From Drechslerella dactyloides (taxonomy: Eukaryota > Ascomycota > Orbiliomycetes > Orbiliales > Orbiliaceae), in assembly GCA_020064725.1 (NCBI GenBank), contig JAGTWJ010000019.1, positions 62,001 to 126,000 on the forward strand: 64,000 bases of DNA. Reading direction: 5' to 3'. The position numbers were made by a program, and so were the translations under genes. Shown piece after piece: positions 23,406 to 36,285 of this stretch. The stretch's first letter is position 1, and each line of letters opens with the position of its first letter. A model generated the notes under the pieces. It was not told the origin of the DNA. It did not search any database and worked only from the letters and a program-made list of their open reading frames with translations.

Positions 23406-26400
23406 CTAGACCTTGATCTTTTTCCGTCCGTTGTCCGACTCATCAACTTCCCGGTCGATAAGCCTTTTTGCCCCACGACTCGGTGTACTCCGTCCGCTCG
23501 CACTACCCGTTGCTGTGACAGGCGTCGAATCCCTGGTTGAATCACTTGGCCCAAAGTTTTGATTGGCCTCGTTCCGTTTTCTTGGGCTGCTCCGAACACC
23601 AGCGCCGATAGATGCTGCGACTGGCTTTTTTGAAAAGAAAGAGTCTAGACCTGTTTGATTCCTCTTTTGACTGGTGCCGTTAGCATCGCCAGCTTTCTTT
23701 GAGCCCGTGACCTTGGAGGCTGGTGCCCTGGGCGCCTGTCCAGGCCCCCCATCCTTCTTAGCCCTCGTAGTACTCTTTCGAGTCGTCGAAGATGTGCCTT
23801 GTTCATCTCTTTCGTCCGCTAATTTCGCGGCTTCAGCATTCAGTCCCTTGCTACGAGGCGTCTTCCCTTTTTTCGTACTCTCCTTCTTGGCTGCAGCACC
23901 CCTTGTCTTTCGTTTCACGCCACCCGCTGCTACGGTCGATTCGACATCTCCGTCCTCTACTATAATAACATCGTTGTCTCCATCAATCTCGCCGGCGGGA
24001 GTGATTGCCCCACTGCTGCCTCCGCCAACCGTCGCGCCATCTGTCATGCTCTCAATCTCCATCTCACCGCCATCCTTTTTCTTCGCCTCCGCTTCTTCTT
24101 GTCTCTGTCGCAGTATACGATTCCTTTCTTCTTCTGCCTCCCGGAGAATATTAAGACATGCGGCATCGTATTCGGGATCTTTTCTGCTCTCAACGCAGTT
24201 GTGGCATTCAACGTAGAATGCTTGCGGTATCGCATAGTATTCTAGCAGGGAGAACTCTAGAATCTCATCACCAATAAGTTTGGCATTGTCGAAATCAAGG
24301 CAGTCTTCACAGTAGGCACGTTCGCAGAAACGACAGCGGTAGAGCATACTGCCTGCATCGGATGTTTTTCTGTTTGAGTCTCACGGGTTAGTATCCGAAT
24401 GTTTGATATATAGACCGACTGGAATGGCAAATGGATATCGTACTGTTCACAATCGTAGCACTCGTGTTGCGAGCAATGATACTGCATTTTCCCATTGCTC
24501 TTGTATTTGTGTTCCTCGTCGAGGCAATCGTAATGGTAGGAGCGAGGGCAGCCGGAACAGCAGATGATGTCCCCGCCGTCAAGACAAACTTGACAGTAAT
24601 CTTGGTTCGTGATCTTTGCCTTTTTGCGCTTCGGAGGATCCCTTAGCCGTGGATCTTTGCCGGCCATGGTTGCCACGGCCTCCCTGTAGTTCACCAAACG
24701 ATTAGCATCATAAGTCACCTGGTCGCGATAAGCTGTATTTTGATAGCGACTCACCATTGATCGTTTCCAATGGTCTCCTTCAGAACTTCGAATCCATCGA
24801 CCATAACAGTTCGGTTCTTGCCCAGACGCCGATCGCTGCGACTGAGTCCCGCCTCTGCAGAAGCCTTGACTCGCTTCTCCATCTCCTCCTTACCCATCTT
24901 TTTCCCTTCAAAAACACGGGTCTCAACCTTCTCGATTGTATTGAGCCACTCTTCTTCTTGCTCTTTCTTTACATGCTCATCTTTTTCCTGGCCTTCGCCG
25001 TCATGGTCAACCACATTGTAATTTTTGCATTTCTCCAGCATGGTCTCCCAGTCCCATCCCATCATTTCTTTTGGGTCTATCTCGGGCCGCGCGATAGCCT
25101 GCGCTCCACGTCTGACGAGCGTCATCAATTGATTCATAGTAAACTTGGGCGCGTCGTCTTCTTCATCCGCAACGCCGTTACTACCACCAAGAGGCTTTCG
25201 TCCAGCAGCAGAATGGATATCTCGCATCTGTTCAGTGACTTTAGCGGACAGATAGAGCTTTTTCTGGATCCGACCGATCATTTGCTCCTCCACCGTACCC
25301 TGAGTGACAAGTTTGTAAACAGTGACTTTCTTGGTTTGCCCGATTCGATGAGAGCGCGCCATGGCTTGAAGGCTATACGGCAGTGACCATGTCAGCACGC
25401 AGGACCAAACAAATACGAGAATAGCTCGAGGCGATCATACTCAGCTTGAGGATTCCAGTTAGCATCGATCATTACAACTTCGGTTGCACTTGTCAAATTG
25501 ATACCCAAACCACCGGCTCGCGTTGAGATTAGGAAAACTTTGTAAGGCGAGCCGGTTTGGTTGAACAGTCTGATGTTCAGGTTTCGACGAGCTCGCCCCG
25601 TCGATCCGTCAAGACGAAGATATTCAAATTTGCTCGCATCACCACCAATCAGGTGCAGGAACTCTTCACAAATGTCGAGCGTCTTCGTGAAGTTGGAGAA
25701 GATCAAGACTTTTCGGTCTTGTTTGACAACAAGTTCTGTGATGAGTTTCTCGAGCACCATAAACTTGCCGGAGGCCGTGATGATGTGTTGACCAGGGAAG
25801 TAAGGGTCCGGTTCCGCAGCCGGGATTAGGTAGGGGTGGTTGCAGATCTTGCGCAGTTGGATAAGGATGTTCATTAGTTTACGCCACGATGGATCCGTCT
25901 TGACTTGCTCGATGCTCTTCTTAACAGCTTCCTCAACGTCGTTCCATTCGTCGTGGTCTGCTTTAATCGTCACCTCCTGTCCTTCTTCGTCGACCTTGAT
26001 CACGACATTGTCCAGTCTCTTGGCTTCCTCTTTTGCAGCGGTGATGTCCGCAGTCTCTTTGCTTTTCGAATTTTTGAAGAGGCGTTCAAGCATCGAGTTA
26101 TCCAACTTGGTGAGAATCATCGTATACCACATTCGCTGCATGGGCGAGAGGGGAACGTAGAGGACGACCTCCTCCTTGTCGGGGATACCGAGATTGATAC
26201 CCGGTGACTGCTTCGTACGTCGCTTCATGATGAGCTCAAGCAGGCCGCGAGAACAGTCAACAAAGGTAGTGTCAACTTTGCCGCGGGTTAGGTCAAAAGC
26301 CTTCCGCCAATCGTCACAAGTACGATTGGTGAATACTTCGGGGTATAACCAATGAACCAGCGACCAAAGCTCGAAGAGATTGTTCTGAATCGGCGTGCCT

Positions 26401-28397
26401 GTAAGGATAAGCCGATACTCGGCGTTGATGGACTGTAGGGCCTGAGAGGAGAGTGTCTCAGAGTTCTTGATCTGGTGTCCCTCGTCCACTGTTCGTGGTT
26501 AGAAGAAGCCCTCACGGCGAACTGGCAGGCTGGAGTGACTTACGTGCAACATATCGCCAAATGAAAGCCCTCTTGAACCAAATTTTCTCCGCAACAAACG
26601 TGTCATAGGAGGTGACGATGATATCCCATCCACGCTTTGGATTATCTGGATGGACGGGGGCTTCAGTGCCGTCCTTTCCTGTTTCCAGACCCTTCTCTGC
26701 CAGTCGTTTCAGTCGCGTACGTTCCTTGATAGGCCCGTGAAGCCTCATGGCTCGCAGATGAGGGACGAATTTCTTGGCCTCGTTGACCCAGCTTGTGAGA
26801 ACGCTTAAGGGACAGACAACGAGGAAAGGGCGGTGAGGATGAGATTTGTCGATCTCATTCGCGTTCTGAGTGGATATGTACGAGAAGAGCGATAGAGTTT
26901 GAAGAGTCTTCCCGAGGCCCATCTCATCTCCCAGTATACCGGAGAGGCCGTTTTTGTTGAGCCAGAGAAGCCATGAGAGTCCTTCGATTTGGTAAGGCTT
27001 CATGACAGCTTGTACCCTAAGATCAAGTTAGAACCACCGCCAACGAAATATCATCATCCACAAGGCTGGGAACAAGGGAATGGATTGATACTCACTCCGG
27101 CGGCTGCTTCTCCATAAGCTCGTAGGGTATAGGCTGCTCGATGTCGCCACCATGATCTACCTCCAGTTTTTCAAGATAATGGCTGTCGCCGAGCAAGGGC
27201 TGAAAGATGTCTTTGTGTGTGATGAGGAAGTTATTGCGTCTTTTGGCTGTTTCAGCAGTAAGAGCGGCGCGCAGTTGGGCTCTGGTCAGATCCTCGTCTT
27301 CCGGTTCTTCGAGAGGATTCTTCTTTGAAGCAGCGGATTTAGAGGAAACCATCTTTCTCCTCCTAGGCCGCTCGTCTTCGTCGCTACCCAGATCTGACAT
27401 ATCATCGGATTCCTCCTCTTGTTCTGACGAAAAGACAGCCTCGTCTTCCGAAGCTTCTTTGAACCTGCCCCTAGCAGCGTTCTTGGCGTTCCTGCTCAGC
27501 GATTCTCTCTTGGGGAGGGAGGCGAATTTTGCTTGCTGCGACGCGAGCCTACTCGTCTTTTCCCTTTCCATCTTCACAAGGGGACCACGTCGCTTGGATA
27601 CGGCCGTCGGCAGACTGTCGAATGAAGGAGGCCGTTTGATGATGGAGCGGTCACGGAACGTGCGGGAGCCAATTTGGACTCCAGCAGCACTGAAATACTT
27701 GGCGCTTGAGATTGGAGAGGTAGTAATGTTGGTCATGGACACTCGTTTGACCATCATGCGAGGAGTGCCTGTCTGGCTCGTTTGTTTGGAGGAGAGAGAA
27801 GTGGAAGAGGAAGCTGCAGCGGTTGGTTGAGTGAAATGGGCGGTTATAGGAGAATCGGGTTCGGAGTGGGAGGATGGATGATATTGTTCGTGGGGACCTC
27901 GGTCTGAATGGGAAGATGAGTGATAGCCATTTTCATCTCTTCTGTTGGAAGCTTGGGAGCTGGCGAGGGAATCTTCAGCGGACTGGCGAGGCGAGTGCTG
28001 GTGGCGTGTGGTTCCCAGAGCATCTCCATTTGGAGGGATGGAATCGGAGGTGAGCGACGTGTCGGCAGAGCTTGTGATGGGTTCTGGGGATTCAGACTGT
28101 GGGATATAAAGACAAGCGCTCCATGTTAGCTCAAGTTCGAGAAAAGAGAGAATCGATATCGAGGGGCAGACACAATTGGTATGGGGCCGTAGCAGCACAG
28201 ACCTGAGGTCTCGATCGTGAGGCCATTTTCTTAGCATGGATCGTCAGAAGCGTACCCTGTCCGGGCTTTGTCGGGGAGGGAGCTTTCGCTCGATCGATGA
28301 TGGCGGCGACAACGGCGGTGGCAGATTCGGGCTGCGGACTCGAAGCAGCTTCTGCGCCCACGGTGCCGAGGAAGGGATTCAGCATGCTGTCAGGCAT
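23406..28397 (-). CDS. SNF2-family chromatin-remodelling ATPase with C-terminal PHD-type zinc fingers (1512 aa, 7 exons)
   Basis: Exons are 28397-28203, 28096-27096, 27016-26544, 26488-25441, 25372-24755, 24683-24444 and 24369-23406; all phases agree. The N-terminal 400 residues are Ser-rich and charged. The ATPase core follows: DEMGLGKT (motif I), DEGHQIKN (II), LTGTPIQNN (III), KVLIFSNFT (IV), STRAGGLGINL (V) and QAMARSHRIGQ (VI). It would move or evict nucleosomes using ATP in the nucleus. Near residue 1142 a PHD-like finger starts (CQVCLDGGDIICCSGCPRSY), with further Cys/His pairs at about 1200 (YRCRFCERAYCEDC). The tail is Lys-rich with nuclear-localisation-type clusters and a FFSKK motif. 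Relatives are described in fungi as PasG/Lsh- or ISWI-like ATPases, but the subfamily cannot be fixed here. It is divergent from the Ufo1-like gene. Confidence 0.92.
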
Positions 28398-28841
28398 GGC
28401 GAGACAGTAACAACGGCAGGGATTCGGCCGGGGAGGAGCGTATGCACAAGCACTCAATCTGGAGGGATATATATGTATATACTCAAGTAAGTATATAGAT
28501 ATACCTAGGTGCGTATATATATATATATGCGTGTGCGCTTGAGTCTATAGGAAAAAAAGGCAGCGGCGTATCTCGGCGTGTCGCGAAGAGAACCCCAGCC
28601 GGCGGAGCAATCAGACGAAGGAGGTATATTCCGGATTCCGGCTTTTGGCCTAGTTGGGACGACGGGCCAGGCACCGCCCACCCCTCAACACAAAGCGCCG
28701 TATCGAGCCAGCTGAAAAGATGGAGCCTGCTGCCGATTGCCGTGATCTCGTCGAGGGAGGCCTGGAGTCGCAGTGAGAGGAGGGCGCGATGCTTTTGACG
28801 CGAAGGGGACGTAGAAGAGGAAGTGCTTATTAGCTCGGAGA

Positions 28842-28854
28842 GGGGGGGGGGGGG
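28842..28854. repeat. 13-base G homopolymer
   Basis: Thirteen consecutive G on the plus strand, followed by GGA repeats. Confidence 0.85.
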
Positions 28855-28962
28855 AGGAGGAGGAGGAGTAAGAAAGGGGAGGTGGTGGAAAAAGGCTGCT
28901 GCTGCTGCTGTCAAAGTGCCTGCTGCTTTGCTTTGCCCGCGCCTGCTGCAGTCAGTGCAATC

Positions 28963-28965
<3 letters not shown>

Positions 28966-28994
<29 letters not shown>
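28966..28994. repeat. 29-base T homopolymer
   Basis: Uninterrupted T run on the plus strand, in the middle of the divergent promoter. Length may vary between strains or by sequencing error. Confidence 0.85.
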
Positions 28995-29245
28995 CTCTCC
29001 TTCTCCTCCGCCAGATGGCTTCAAGCAGGCGGCGCAGCGTTGAGCAAAGCAGCCGGACCGGCGCGCCAGGGAATATGTATGGAGATGCACGCACGGAGCA
29101 CGTCCTGACAGTCCCGACAGGTGCTACATTGAGCATCATCGCCGGCTGCCCTGCGGCCGGTCGAGTGCTGGCAGCTGAGGCTCTCCGACGACGCGTCCGG
29201 GCGCGTTTGCTTGCGGCTCCCGCCAGACGTGTCGCAGCCGGCGGG

Positions 29246-29301
29246 TTGATGTGTTGATGTGTTGATGTGTTGATGTGTTGATGCGTTGACGCGTTGAGGT
29301 T
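29246..29301. repeat. 8-bp tandem repeat TTGATGTG, about 7 units
   Basis: Four perfect TTGATGTG units, then TTGATGCG, TTGACGCG and TTGAGGTT. This is a decaying minisatellite about 330 bases from the nearer start codon. Confidence 0.85.
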
Positions 29302-29627
29302 GTTTGTCCCGGGCCTCTTTCCTCATTCGGCGGCTGTCCTTCTCCCACTTTCAATTCTTCCCTTCCTTCCTTCCTTCCTTCTCACCACCATCACCACCAT
29401 CGTCACCATCGTCATCTCGATAGTCCGTCACCCACCCCAACATCCTTCTCCTCCGCCCGTAGCCACCGCTATCGCACTCGAATCATCCTTGTCCCCCCTA
29501 CCGCACAAGCTGCTTGTCCATTACGACACTCCATCTTGCGCCCGAAACACCTTCAGTGACCCCCGCGAGCCCCACAGCCCGGTCACTGCCGCGCTTCCTG
29601 CTCCCGGCTTTCCCTTCCTTCTGTTTT

Positions 29628-32600
29628 ATGCCATCTGCGCCATCCACGACAAGCCCAAATATCGCCCCGTCGCAGCTCTCTTCCGCAGCCCAACCAACCC
29701 CCAATCAACATGGAATCCTCTTTCCAGGCCAATCCCTCCACCGTCCCCAGCACGGGCCCGGTGACGAGGTCTCTCCCTCATCCGGCCGCCTCGGCCAACA
29801 TTATCCGACACCCGATAAAATCGAGTCGCCTGCCGAACATATCTTGAATTCGCCCCGCCTTCGCCCCTCACTTCCAGCAAGGGACTCGTCGTCCTTGGTG
29901 AACAGGAAATCCCACTCTGGCGAGCCGTACATTGCAAATCTCCCCAACGGTAACCGATCCCCAGTTGATTCTCCTCTATCTCGATTCCAGACGTAATCGC
30001 TAACACGTTCCCCCGCCAGAGGTTCTTACACACACCCTGTCCTTCTTGGATCCGGTATCCCTGACCAGCGTCTCCTTCGTCTCACGTCGCTTCCGCGCTC
30101 TCGTAACCTCACCTCATGCTTGGAAAGATGCTTTCGCTCGCTACTTCCCTCAGCATAATACACCCGCCGGCTCCGACGTCTACCCAACCACCGCACGTTA
30201 TTACACCCGGTTGTCCGAGCTCGGTACCCATCGCAGTGAATACATTCTTCGAACCCAACTTTTACGCTCGCTCAAGCGAGGACGGCCGTCTCTTCCCCAA
30301 GGCGTCAAACCTAGCTCTTCAAACTCCAACTTCTCTATGATCACTTACAATCCCAAATTGCACGAATCCACGATCACTCATCTTCATGCCAACTTTGCCA
30401 AGAATCGAGTCATCGCCGCTTCGCAATACACCGGCTTGTTCTCCCACTCCGATCCGAGAACCGGTTACGTTACTGTCGATCAGCGTGGACATCCGGGATA
30501 CTCTTCGTTCGGTCTGCAGTACATCTCGCCGGATGGTATCGGTGCATTGGATCTATCCGAGCCCAGGGGCCAAATTATCGGCGACGCCAGAGAAGCCCCG
30601 CCTTCATTCTTCGTCGAACGCGCGGGGACTGACAATCCACCAGTTCGCTTCGTCACCGATCATGGTCCAGGAGCCTCAATCACTTGTGTTTGGTTGGCCA
30701 AGAAGGACACCATCGTCAACACCTCCGGCGGCAGCATCGTTAGTGCCAGTGGAAGTTCTAAAGGCGTTGTCCAGTTCCAAGATGCCGCTGGCAAATGGAT
30801 CTCATTCGCCGTCTGTCCCGGGATTCCCATTCTCCAACTTCGCCTTGATGACGGCTACACAAAGGCTCGCGAACGTCGCGACCGCATTTGGTGCATCCTC
30901 ATCAACGCTCTCGGCGAGGTGTGGTATATGAAGGGCAAATTCCCAAAGTACCCGTCGACCCACAATTTCTCGGATGTAGAAGAATCACCTACGGATTTCA
31001 GACCTTGGCACTATATTCCGTCCACCAAGAAAGAAAACTCGCCCGTTGGTATCGGTATTCTCGAGCCCCTTGACACACTTCCGAGTACAGATGCAATCCA
31101 ACAACATGAAATCCTCATGCATACGGAGCCCGAGGTCATGGCTACCACGTATTCAGAGCATTGGAGCGAAGATTATTTCCTAGAAGCCGATTTCGGCGGC
31201 CAAAACTTCGTAGCTGGCTGTAAAGGCGGCGAAGGCAGTGTAAATTCGAATAAGCGACGAGCCGAGATGTCGAGATACAGCCGTATTCTCGACAATAACC
31301 GCGAGGATATAATCTCAGAAGTTTTCATCAAGCACGTCTACAAACGTGGCTCTTATGAACAAGTCGAAGAATCCGTGGCCCGGCCATCCGACGAGATTGA
31401 GCCGCCCGACACATGGGGTCATACCACCTTGGAAATACCACGCAATACAGGCAAAGACTACGCTTTCATTACCGCCATTGCGATCGACATGTCAAGCCTC
31501 GCCCTTTTGTCACCAAATGAGGACTCCCTACTTAAGAGACCACCAACAGACCGGGCGCCGACACCCCAGCAGGTCCCAGGTCAGCTCGCCCGCCTTTTCG
31601 CAATCGGCACATATACAGGGAGCATTCACGTTTATAACATTCGCCATCCGCTGTCTACCTCTCCAGAAGCAAGCCTGCCCCCTTTGCATTCGATCGCCAC
31701 CGCCTCGCCGTCTATCTCCAGTCTGGCGCTGTCATCTCTATATCTTGTTCACGGCGGCACCGACGGGCTGGTACAGGCGTGGGATCCGCTGGTCTCCATC
31801 ACGGAGCCCATTCGCGCCATCCACAGCCGTTTCTCGACACGCGCTCGAAGAAGATTGGCACAGGCCGCTTTGTCCGTCCACGGAATCGGGGAGAACCAAT
31901 TCGCCGCAAGAGCCATATTTCTGGACCCCGACCCAACATCACTTCGGGGAATTGTTGCATTAGGAACTCAAATCCGTAGCTGGAGCTTCGGTACTTCCGC
32001 AGAGAAAGTGCAGGAAAATAGCAACGCCCGCCGCCGCCGCCGGAATCCGCGAACCAACAACCCTTACCTTGCCAATGCTGGAGCGACCAGAGTAAAGACC
32101 GGAAACTCGAGCAAGTCTCCACTTCCCCGAGATATTATGGACGAAACAGATAGGATTGCCCACACGCGCCGCCAAGATGCTGTCACGAAACTCAAACTAG
32201 CGGCAAGATTTGGAGTCGGACACGACGACATGAAGGGAATGACAGAGGATGAAATGGTCATGTACGCAATGATGATGAGTGAGGAGTCATTCGAAAAAGA
32301 GCGTGGACTAAGTGATGAAGCTTTTACCGGATCCAGCAGTAGCATGGGCAGCGTCGGGGTGGAGAGTTCCTTGGAGGATGCAGAGATGGACGAACTGTGG
32401 GTCCATGGTGACACTGTTGCCGAAAGCCCCAGCTCAGGGAACATCATAAGTTCCCCAGTCCCAGATTCATCGCCGTTACACGGTCAGCCAACAATGGTGA
32501 ATGACGGAACAGATGCCTCCGCAAACACACTCGATGACGAGGCACTCGCGAAGGCCTTGCAGGAGTCCTTTGACCTGCAGGACCGCGCCCAATCGCCAGT

Positions 32601-32790
32601 AGATGGGGTGGATATCCCAATAAAATATGCAAAGAAGAAGAATAATGGAAAGGGCAAGAAAGTCGCCGTTGGGATTCCAAATTCAGAGCAACAAAACCAG
32701 CCGCCAAGCTCTGGCGATGAACAGTTCGATCGAGACTTGGAACTGGCGATCCGCCTTAGCATGGTAGGTGGCAGTGCCTCTCCCTCTTAG
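29628..32790 (+). CDS. F-box protein with WD40-like region and two C-terminal ubiquitin-interacting motifs, Ufo1-like (1030 aa, 2 exons)
   Basis: Exons are 29628-29949 and 30020-32790. The intron (GTAACC...GCTAACAC...GCCAG) rebuilds the F-box across the junction: LPNEVLTHTLSFLDPVSLTS and SFVSRRFRALVTSPHAWKDAF (about residues 105-145). A long middle region has WD40-like blades (GGTDGLVQAWDP). Near the C-terminus are two UIMs, DDEALAKALQESFDL (~950) and DRDLELAIRLSMV (~1012). The F-box/WD40/UIM order matches yeast Ufo1, an SCF substrate receptor that promotes degradation of bound proteins and is itself turned over through its UIMs. The start is uncertain: an ATG at 29710 (MESSFQANPSTVPSTGP) with a small intron at about 29760-29824 would also join in phase and gives a shorter N-terminus. 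Confidence 0.85.
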
Positions 32791-33872
32791 TTCGATATAA
32801 ATACTAAACCAAGCCACCACAGAACCAATAAATTACGCTCATTTACTTGTAAAACTTGCAGTGGGGATGCCAGATTGATATCATATTCTTGTTCGCTTTT
32901 CCTTCTATCGCGTTTCATATTCTCAATCTTTCAACTACCCTATCGAAATCTATACTACTCCTCCCATAATAGCATCCTCATGGTGCATAGAGCAACAAGT
33001 GATCCGATCTCTACCCTAGGATAGCCCTACACTGCCAATTAGATGCGCTATATGTACTGCTAGATACTTAATATACATATATATACATAAATAGTAAGAA
33101 CAAATGTAGATTACACCAGGGATACGGCTAGTTTCCGTAGGGTGCGAAGTATACTAGTAATTGGTCTCGCAAGCCAAATGCACACAGCTCCAAATGGCGA
33201 AATCTCGTTGTATACGAAACAACTTATAATCTATAGTGTGTATAGGAATCTATAAGCAGTTGAAGTATCTAAGGAAGTACTTACCTTATTTACTTACCTT
33301 GTGAAATTGAGCCTATAAAGGCAAGCCTGGGGATCCCATTTTGACAGCTCGAAAACCCCGTTTGGGCAACAAATCCACATTCTGTGAAATGTACACTTCC
33401 CCAAGAAACTGGAGTCTGCCCCACTTCAATCTTTCTTTTCATTTGCTCATCAATCTCCAACTCCATGTCTCCCAAACACACTGCCACTCCGTTCTCAGCC
33501 TGTCGATGCCTATTTGCTAAGAACCTTGAGCATAGTCGCCATCGCTTGATGTCTAAAATAGCCTGCAGGTTGATGCCTTCTTGCAAACTATCCAGCCGTG
33601 GTGCCAGTGTCTCCCTTGGTGACACAGTTTGGTCTTTCTCTTACTTTCTCGATCATTGCATACGAATGCTGGTATCCTTAGATCTTGCGGTGTTAAAATG
33701 ACTATAAATATGACTGTTCTCACCTCAGGCTGGACGTCTGCAAAAGAGACCCGAAAGCCCTGCATATACGCATAGTACCTAGTTTTTCTCGATCAGATCA
33801 TTTCTTAAGCCCTCTACAACGCGTGTATAGTATTGTACTCGCCTTCTCTCAAATACCATTTTCCCTATAAAG
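32791..33872. other. spacer between core block and recombinase gene; candidate left edge of an accessory element
   Basis: AT-rich with no supported gene. TTACCTTATTTA at 33281-33292 fits the TTAC(N7)A target consensus reported for one Starship captain, 581 bases upstream of the recombinase ATG. A five-base match is weak evidence alone. Confidence 0.4.
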
Positions 33873-36285
33873 ATGCCACCAGTACGGCGAACAGCTGCAG
33901 CTCGGAAGCAACGGAATGCTTCTCGGCTAGAGTCATACGACCCCCAAAAGCAACTGGAAGTTCACGGTGACCCCACTCCGATAGGCCGCAATTACTCCGA
34001 CGCCACCATTTTGTTGATTCAAAATGTCAAGAAGTCTTGGGAAAAGTCTGTTCTTCGATCTAGATGGCCATTTGTTCAACATCCACTAAATTATTTACGA
34101 TACTTAGATATTGCACCCTGATATCATTAGATTCTGACGTCGCCTTGGAGAGATCTGAGTTTGATTGGAAGTATTTCAAAGGCTATCTGGAGTGGGTTGT
34201 CTTGACAACCAACATTGGATCGTATTCAACTCTGGATGTTCATTGGAAATACCTTCGCATGGTCTATACGCACTCGGTCTGCAAGACTGTTAGCAGACAC
34301 ATTGGAGATGAAATGATATCGGTATAATCTTGAACCTCACCTACTTCTTAGAAGAGATTCTCTTGTTCATGACCCTATAATTAATATATATACGTCTTTA
34401 ATAGTATATCCAAAAAGTGCTTACGCCTCAGTATGGCCTCACTTTGATCGGGAGAGGGAAGCCTCTTGCTAGGGCCTCTGACTTGTTTGCACTTCTGCAC
34501 TACCACTGGTGTCTGGACACATCCGTTTTCCGCCATGAGCGCTATCGAGTCCAACTGGCCCTGCTTATGATGCTCATGGCTTTCACGGCTTCAAGACCAG
34601 GTGCTCTGATTGAGTCACATTGTCGACGGGGCTCGAATGAAAGTTTAAAATACAAAGATGTCGCTCTCCGTCTTATCCGTTGTGAAGAAGATAGCAATTT
34701 CATCATCGTTATGGAAATTGCCAGTTGGATTATGAAGGGTAAAGGGCGGACACAAGAGCCGTAAGTTAAGGTATAGGCTTCTGTTAATGTAGGATGCCTA
34801 AAGCTAACGTGATACAGAACCATATTTGTGGTTCATGAACGATATGATTCCATGCCGGCCGACCCAATTTTATTGTTTCTAGCTCTGGCTTTTGCCGACA
34901 ATGCCTTCAAATCTAAAGATATTAATCGACCAGCGGACATCTATCAATTACGAATTCCAGAAAAGATGGGAGCCATTCAGTTGCATTGGAAGCCAAGCAT
35001 CCTAGAGACTCCAATATTTCGTGAAGTTGAGCCGTCAGGTCTAAGAGTTTCAGATACGAAAGCTTTGCGCTATAGCACCGCCTCGACATTAATCAAACGG
35101 CTCGGCCTAAATGCGGGGTTCGAGCAGGTGCTGATGCCTTACAATTTCCGCCGTGCTGCAGCCAACGTCATCAATGGTACAATTTTTCTGCGCAAAGATG
35201 GAGAAGTTTAAACGTTAATGATGTACGTAGATATTGCGACCACAGCCACGCGAAGTCGGGCTCTAGGACATACAGGCAGTAGCACATTCGAAAGATACTA
35301 CCACTCGCAGATTGTCAGCCATGATATCCAATCGGCCTTCCTTGGAACGCCGGAGCGGGTTGAGATTTTGGCCGCTATCGAAAGGATGGGCTCACGTCGC
35401 CATGCTCAAGCGCCGACTTCTTTAACTGCTGACGAGAAGAACATGGTTGTTGAACAAGATGAAGAGCTTCAAGAACTTCTAGCGAGGGCTGCTGAGTTGA
35501 AATTTCGTCTCCGCAAAGACTACGGGTCTCTTAAAACCGCTGCATCTGCCTCAGAATCCTCGTATAGCGATTTTAAGGCAATGCAAACTGCGATTACAAC
35601 TTGGAAAGCATCGCTATATCGAGCGGCATTCAAGGAGAAGCGTCAAGGCTTCTTCGATAATATCAACGAAGACGAGATAGCTAGCCAGTTGCGTCCAGAC
35701 AAATATAAATCTAGTCGAAGAGAAGCGCGTGGTCCGTCATCTCGCAGTTACAGCCTCCCTCTCGTCTCTCAAGGGCGATCTTCTATCGCTGAAGCATTAT
35801 TCGGCCACATTCAATCGGATTTCAGTGAGGCAAAACAGGGTTGCCATTGGCAACATGAAGTGAACTCTAAGAATCGTCTGGATACGATCGAGAACCTTAT
35901 CCGCCTTTGCCAACTTTCTGAAGGAACGACGGTCTACAAGAGACCATCTCATACACGCAAGTCCGATTCAGCCCCCTCCGTGAAGGCTACACCTGAGCCC
36001 CCTAGCCAGAATGCCGGTGTTCCAGAGCCAACGATGGCAGCTGCTTTAGCCTGTCCCATGCAATGCCTATTTTGTCTGGGAGACTCAAAACTAGTGGAAT
36101 CTGCTCGTGCTCGGCGATATGCGCGACCCGACTCCTTGCGTCGTCATGTCACCATACAGCACCTTAGGAAGCTCGACCGTTACAGTAGGATGGTGTGTCC
36201 GCATCTCGCTTGCGAAGGCGCCGTTCTAGATTCACAAGATCACTTCAAAAACCATGCAGCGAGTATACACGAAGTGTATTACTAG
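33873..36285 (+). CDS. DUF3435-type tyrosine recombinase, candidate Starship captain (718 aa, 5 exons, intact)
   Basis: Exons are 33873-34045, 34108-34321, 34405-34760, 34818-35176 and 35231-36285. All four introns have GT...AG ends and keep phase, so the apparent stops between frames are intronic. N-terminal helical part: SWEKYCTLISLDSDV, then YFKGYLEWVVLTTNI. Catalytic-type residues follow the tyrosine recombinase order: Arg193 (FTASRPGALIE), Arg359/360 (PYNFRRAAANVIN), Gly380-His381 (LGHTGSS) and Tyr390/391 (TFERYYHSQ). The C-terminus (about 642-714) has two C2H2-like fingers. DUF3435 proteins include the captains that cut and paste giant Starship elements, sit at the 5' end and read inward. 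Here it reads toward the accessory region, as expected. DUF3435 genes outside Starships also exist, so the element itself is not proved. Confidence 0.85.

Larger units (their letters stand above)
28398..29627. promoter_or_regulatory. shared divergent promoter region with homopolymer and 8-bp repeat tracts
   Basis: About 1.2 kb separates two divergent core genes. It holds a run of 13 G (28842-28854), GGA and GCT trinucleotide runs, a run of 29 T (28966-28994), an 8-bp tandem repeat (29246-29301) and TTCC runs near 29365. The long poly(dA:dT) tract probably keeps the region nucleosome-poor. The exact start sites are unknown. Confidence 0.5.

Noticed and set aside
24757..25386. 209-codon plus-strand frame within the SNF2 gene
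   Set aside because: Antisense shadow of a clearly coding exon with all SNF2 motifs on the minus strand; the same applies to 27207-27830 and 25840-26160.
28483..29139. 218-codon minus-strand frame and 28823-29257 plus-strand frame
   Set aside because: They translate the poly-T, poly-G and trinucleotide tracts of the divergent promoter.
34046..35230. Stops between the recombinase segments, suggesting a pseudogene
   Set aside because: Each lies inside a GT...AG intron of 54-83 bases and removal restores one continuous frame.
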